A stretch of 11,308 nucleotides of DNA from an uncultured Collinsella sp. (lineage in GTDB: Bacteria > Actinomycetota > Coriobacteriia > Coriobacteriales > Coriobacteriaceae): assembly GCA_900555355.1 (NCBI GenBank), contig USKV01000031.1:1-11308 (forward strand), given 5' to 3'. The notes below the pieces were generated by a model. That model was not told where the DNA came from, made no database searches, and saw only the letters and a list, made by a program, of their open reading frames with translations. Every line of letters starts with the position of its first letter. The stretch's first letter is position 1. Below are positions 8,572-11,308 of this stretch, piece after piece. A program made the translations under genes and the position numbers.

Positions 8572-9375
8572 TTACTCCTCCTCCGCGACCTCCTCTGCCT
8601 CGGAGACATACACGGCGGTAAGGACCGTGAAGACGTAAGCCTGGATGGCGCCGACCACAAGCTCGATCGCATAGATCAGGATGAGGATGGCAAGCCAGGC
8701 CAGCGAAGGCAGGGCGCCGACGGCGTGGGCCGCGGAAACCTGCTGAAGCAGCGGCTGCATGAACATGCTCGCCATGATGGCGAACGAGCCCATGACCACG
8801 TGTCCTGCGAACATGTTGCAGAACAGACGGACGGCGAGCGTGATGAGGCGCAGGAAGGTCGAGAAAAGCTCGACGACCCACACGAGCACGTTCATCGGGA
8901 AGCTCACGCCCTGCGGAGCGAGGCTCTTGATGTAGCCGATCACGCCGTGAGCCTTGCATCCGTAGTAGATGAAGTACACGAAGGCGAAGATGGCGAGCGC
9001 GGCGGTGGAGCCGATTGCACCGGTGCCGGGCTTCATTCCCGGGATCAGGCCGATCATGTTATTGATCAGGATGAACAGGAAAAGCGAGCACAGGAACGGG
9101 AAGTGCTTCTTCCAGTTCTCACCCACGACGCCCTTGCCGATATCGTTCTCGACGTACTCGATGATGTACTCGAAACCGTTGACGAAGAAGCCCTTGGGGA
9201 CCAGGGTCTGCTTCTTCTTGAACACGGCCAGGACGATCAGGAGCACGATCGTGGAGACGATCAGCCAAAACGAGTACTGCGTGATGCCGCAGCTCAGATC
9301 GCCCACGACAGGGGTGGAGCTGAACTCGCTGACCAGATGATTAATCTCATCAGGCAGCTTTTCAAAAATTTCCAC
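8572..9375 (-). CDS. atpB: F1Fo ATP synthase subunit a
   Basis: This 267-residue membrane protein provides the two half-channels for ion flow against the c ring. It has several hydrophobic helices (about 33-52, 93-112, 121-139, 162-182, 190-212, 222-258). The essential Arg183 sits in LITLAVRLFCNMFAGHVV, followed by Asn187 and His192, and the last helix carries ELVVGAIQAYVF (238-249) with Glu238 and Gln245. The start is GTG at 9375 with AAAGG 6 nt upstream, three nt after the atpI-like stop. The N-terminal 30 residues are a periplasmic-type lead, and the C-terminus ends in an acidic EAEEVAEEE tail. Confidence 0.97.
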   Translation of the reverse strand: MEIFEKLPDEINHLVSEFSSTPVVGDLSCGITQYSFWLIVSTIVLLIVLAVFKKKQTLVPKGFFVNGFEYIIEYVENDIGKGVVGENWKKHFPFLCSLFLFILINNMIGLIPGMKPGTGAIGSTAALAIFAFVYFIYYGCKAHGVIGYIKSLAPQGVSFPMNVLVWVVELFSTFLRLITLAVRLFCNMFAGHVVMGSFAIMASMFMQPLLQQVSAAHAVGALPSLAWLAILILIYAIELVVGAIQAYVFTVLTAVYVSEAEEVAEEE

Positions 9376-9378
9376 GAC

Positions 9379-9690
9379 TTACCTTTCGACCTCATGAGGA
9401 TCTCGTAGCGCCTTGGCGACGCGAACCGCGCAGGCGGCCATAAAGGCCACGAAGCCGATCGCCTCGCCCAGGAGGAACATGCGAAATGCCTCTCCGAACA
9501 ACACAAACACAACCAAGGTAAAGACGAGCAGAGCGATTGCCGAGACCGCCAGACTCACCATACCCTTGAGCATGTCCGCATTCTGCTTATCGTCAAGAAC
9601 CGGCTTGAGCGTAAAGACAAAGGGAAGGAAGGCAATTGCGCCCGCGATGGCGCCTGCAACGATAGCGAGCAGATCGGCTATCTGAAACAC
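9379..9690 (-). CDS. atpI: Small membrane protein at the head of the atp operon, AtpI-like
   Basis: The 103-residue protein has three likely membrane helices (about 5-27, 42-66, 70-92) separated by a short charged loop, LKPVLDDKQNAD. The name rests mainly on position: AtpI, a helper in c-ring assembly, usually precedes atpB, and the size and hydrophobicity fit. Sequence in this family is poorly conserved, so the assignment is moderate. Two GTG starts are possible. I prefer 9690, which has GAGG 6 nt upstream; GTG 9702 would add four residues and has AAGGAAA too close for normal spacing. The reading frame ends 3 nt before atpB, suggesting coupling. Confidence 0.65.
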   Translation of the reverse strand: MFQIADLLAIVAGAIAGAIAFLPFVFTLKPVLDDKQNADMLKGMVSLAVSAIALLVFTLVVFVLFGEAFRMFLLGEAIGFVAFMAACAVRVAKALRDPHEVER

Positions 9691-9752
9691 TGGCGTCCTC
9701 ACTTTCCTTTTTTATCGCCTCACAGGACAGTTCCCGCCAAACATTGGTGACT

Positions 9753-9780
9753 ATTGTACGAGCCAATCGCTAAAGTACAA
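9753..9780 (-). promoter_or_regulatory. Candidate sigma-A promoter of the atp operon
   Basis: On the minus strand, TTGTAC (9780-9775) lies 16 nt before TACAAT (9758-9753), a one-mismatch -10 box with a weaker -35 match. Transcription would begin near 9746, giving a leader of about 55 nt before the GTG at 9690. The two boxes also form an inverted repeat, TTGTAC-N15-GTACAA, which might be an operator. In the leader, AGGAC (9724-9728) can pair with GTCCT (9695-9699) and cover the GAGG ribosome binding site. No experimental support. Confidence 0.5.
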
Positions 9781-9882
9781 CCGTAAAACAAACGGTTAAT
9801 ACGCACCTGTACGTTTTCTTAAGGCCTTCTTTATGCCGCAGGTACGGTAATACGTTTTTTCGAACCCCTCAGGGCAAAACGT
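9779..9882 (-). repeat. Run of small inverted repeats upstream of the atp promoter
   Basis: The spacer between upp and atpI contains no gene. AACCGT (9779-9784) pairs with ACGGTT (9792-9797), overlapping the -35 box by 2 nt. An 8-bp CGTACCTG/CAGGTGCG pairing with one wobble spans about 9803-9847. ACGTTTT (9852-9858) pairs with AAAACGT (9876-9882) around an inner CCCCTCAGGG. These could be protein-binding sites or spacer structure; their function is unknown. Confidence 0.35.
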
Positions 9883-9887
9883 CCGTT

Positions 9888-9929
9888 AACAGAAGTGCGC
9901 GTGGACGACTTTTGCTCGCCCGCGCGCAC
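9888..9929 (-). terminator. Intrinsic terminator of upp
   Basis: On the minus strand GTGCGCG (9929-9923) pairs with CGCGCAC (9901-9895), then after one mismatch GGGCGA (9921-9916) pairs with TCGTCC (9908-9903), with a 7-nt loop. That gives 13 GC-rich pairs including one wobble. The tail is TTCTGTT (9894-9888). It lies about 43 nt after the upp stop codon and isolates upp from the atp promoter. Confidence 0.7.
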
Positions 9930-9971
9930 CATTTCTTCGTATTTGTGACCGTAGCCGACAAGGCCCAACGA

Positions 9972-10619
9972 CTAGAGCGTGCCGTAGATGCGGTCTCCGG
10001 CGTCGCCCAGGCCGGGAACGATGTAGGCGGCCTCGTTGAGATGGTCGTCGATGGCGCACGTATAAATATGTACGTCGGGGTCCTTTTCGGTCAGTGACTT
10101 GAGGCCCTCGGGCGCGGCGACGATACACAGCATGCGGATATCCTTGACACCGCGCTCGCGCAGGTAGCTGATGGCCATCTCGGCCGAACCGCCCGTGGCG
10201 AGCATGGGGTCGACAACCAGGCAGATGCGCTGATCGATATCCTTGGGCATCTTGCAGTAATACTCATGCGGCTCGTGGGTAACCTCGTCGCGCTCCATAC
10301 CGATGTGGCCCACGCGAGCGGAGGGTACCAAGTCGAGGATGCCATCGACCATGCCAAGGCCTGCACGCAGAATGGGAACGATGGCGAGCTTTTTGCCGGC
10401 GAGCTGCTTAAACGTTGCGGTGGTGATGGGGGTCTCGACTTCGACGTCTTCCATGGGCAGGTCGCGCATGGCCTCGTAGCCGTCAAAAAGTGCGAGCTCG
10501 CGCACGAGCTGGCGGAACTGGTTGGTGCCGGTGCTCTTGTCGCGCAGGATCGACAGCTTGTGCTGGACGAGCGGGTGATCGACAAGGGTCACACGGGACG
10601 TATCGTAGGTGACGGTCAT
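9972..10619 (-). CDS. upp: Uracil phosphoribosyltransferase
   Basis: The 215-residue cytoplasmic enzyme converts uracil and PRPP to UMP in pyrimidine salvage. The PRPP-binding loop is [11 protein letters not shown] (136-146). LRAGLGM (84-90) and the C-terminal uracil-binding segment [16 protein letters not shown] (199-214) are conserved. I chose the ATG at 10619, which gives the family's normal N-terminus and length (about 208-215) and has AAAGGGG about 10 nt upstream; the frame is open further upstream but adds 16 unconserved residues. It is flanked by spacers on both sides, with its own terminator at 9888-9929, and is probably a single-gene unit. I found no convincing promoter in the 123 nt upstream. 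Confidence 0.97.
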   Translation of the reverse strand: MTVTYDTSRVTLVDHPLVQHKLSILRDKSTGTNQFRQLVRELALFDGYEAMRDLPMEDVEVETPITTATFKQLAGKKLAIVPILRAGLGMVDGILDLVPSARVGHIGMERDEVTHEPHEYYCKMPKDIDQRICLVVDPMLATGGSAEMAISYLRERGVKDIRMLCIVAAPEGLKSLTEKDPDVHIYTCAIDDHLNEAAYIVPGLGDAGDRIYGTL

Positions 10620-10654
10620 GGGTTGATTGCCCCTTTCGTTGCGGCCGGAAGATG

Positions 10655-10696
10655 GCCTTGCTGACAAGGCGCATGGCGATGTTGTTGCCGCGCGCC
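10655..10696 (-). repeat. Hairpins in the glpK-upp spacer, weak terminator candidate
   Basis: GCCTTG (10655-10660) pairs with CAAGGC (10665-10670) around CTGA. Overlapping it, GGCGC (10668-10672) pairs with GCGCC (10692-10696), with an inner GGC/GCC. On the minus strand this second stem is followed only by TTGTC, so it is at best a weak terminator for glpK. The rest of the 123-nt spacer contains a direct repeat of GCAGCCC (10727-10733 and 10737-10743) and nothing else I can name. Confidence 0.3.
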
Positions 10697-10742
10697 GTGC
10701 ATAAGTTTAGCGGTTTGTTGTATCGAGCAGCCCATCGCAGCC

Positions 10743-11308
10743 CTACTGTGCGGTACTGAGCGAGCGCTTGACTGCATCACGCCAGCCCGCAAGGTTTTGC
10801 TCGCGACGCTCGGCGGACATATGGGGAAGGAAGGTCTTAACGATCTGAGCGTTTTGCTCCAGCTCCTCCAGGTCCTCCCAATAGCCGACGGCAAGGCCCG
10901 CCAAGTACGCGGCGCCAATCGCCGTGGTCTCCACCGTCTCGCACTGCAGCACGGGGATATCCAGCAGATCGGCCTGAAATTGCATGATGAACTCGTTGCG
11001 CGAGGCACCGCCATCGACGGACAGGCGCTCAATCGAAAGTCCCACGTCCTGCTCCATGGCGCGCAGCACGTCATAACTCTGGTAGGCCATGGACTCGCAG
11101 GCCGCACGCACAATGGTCGCGCGACTCGAGGCGCCGGTCAGGCCGCACACGATACCGCGGGCACGCGGGTCCCACCAGGGAGCGCCCAGGCCAGCGAAGG
11201 CGGGGACGAAGTAGCAGCCCTCGTTGTCGTTGATCGAAGCGGCGAGTTGCGCGGACTCGCTCACACTCGAGATGATGCCCATGTTGTTGCGCAGCCAGTT
11301 CATGGTTG
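10743..11308 (-). CDS. glpK: Glycerol kinase, C-terminal part, cut by the window edge
   Basis: About 188 residues of the C-terminus are visible; the start lies beyond the right edge. The enzyme phosphorylates glycerol to glycerol 3-phosphate using ATP and belongs to the FGGY carbohydrate kinase family. Recognisable segments are VPAFAGLGAPWWDPRARG, RAACESMAYQSYDVLRAM, the nucleotide-binding VDGGASRNEFIMQFQADLL, and TAIGAAYLAGLAVGYWEDLEEL, all in the order found in GlpK. The C-terminus (GWRDAVKRSLSTAQ) ends where expected, with no sign of truncation. The ATG at 11303 is internal, because the frame stays open through 11308. Its function is unrelated to the atp genes downstream. Confidence 0.93.
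   Translation of the reverse strand, partial: TMNWLRNNMGIISSVSESAQLAASINDNEGCYFVPAFAGLGAPWWDPRARGIVCGLTGASSRATIVRAACESMAYQSYDVLRAMEQDVGLSIERLSVDGGASRNEFIMQFQADLLDIPVLQCETVETTAIGAAYLAGLAVGYWEDLEELEQNAQIVKTFLPHMSAERREQNLAGWRDAVKRSLSTAQ

Noticed and set aside
8534..8959. Minus-strand open frame overlapping atpB in another frame
   Set aside because: It is an Arg/His/Gly-rich shadow of atpB, which has all the subunit a hallmarks.
10620..10667. Longer upp start adding 16 residues
   Set aside because: The extra residues run through the ribosome binding site region and are unlike Upp N-termini; the ATG at 10619 gives the usual length.

Overview
The window reads as a chromosomal housekeeping segment from a moderately GC-rich actinobacterium. 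A Coriobacteriia member close to Collinsella is my best guess. That rests on overall protein character, codon use and the atp-murA-LCP gene order, not on any search. Every gene I accept lies on the minus strand, so transcription runs from high to low coordinates.

Layout in transcription order. At the right edge is the C-terminal third of glycerol kinase (glpK), cut by the window end. Next come a 123-nt spacer, uracil phosphoribosyltransferase (upp), and a spacer of about 280 nt holding a strong intrinsic terminator and a plausible sigma-A promoter. From that promoter runs a complete F1Fo ATP synthase operon: atpI-like, atpB (a), atpE (c), atpF (b), atpH (delta), atpA (alpha), atpG (gamma), atpD (beta), atpC (epsilon). 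The genes are tightly packed: several overlap by 1 or 11 nt, and the only large internal gap is 124 nt before atpE. An 88-nt spacer with two hairpins, one followed by five U's, separates atpC from murA (UDP-GlcNAc enolpyruvyl transferase). Twelve nt after murA is a LytR-CpsA-Psr (LCP) family gene for attaching polymers to the cell wall. The last 192 nt hold strong hairpins, one terminator-like, and perhaps the start of another gene.

How the genes work together: the atp genes build the whole proton-translocating ATP synthase. The c subunit lacks the usual Na+-binding signature, so protons are the likely coupling ion. MurA makes the first committed peptidoglycan precursor, and the LCP protein attaches glycopolymers to finished peptidoglycan, so the last two genes form a small cell-envelope unit. 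Upp salvages uracil and GlpK feeds glycerol into metabolism; neither is functionally tied to its neighbours.

I found no undescribed defence or mobile system, CRISPR array, tRNA or rRNA. The points worth a second look are small: a terminator-like hairpin immediately ahead of the essential murA gene, a secretion-signal-like N-terminus on AtpF, a 12-residue insertion in AtpA, unusually short AtpH and AtpE, an inverted repeat coinciding with the atp promoter, and a dense nest of inverted repeats at the left end.
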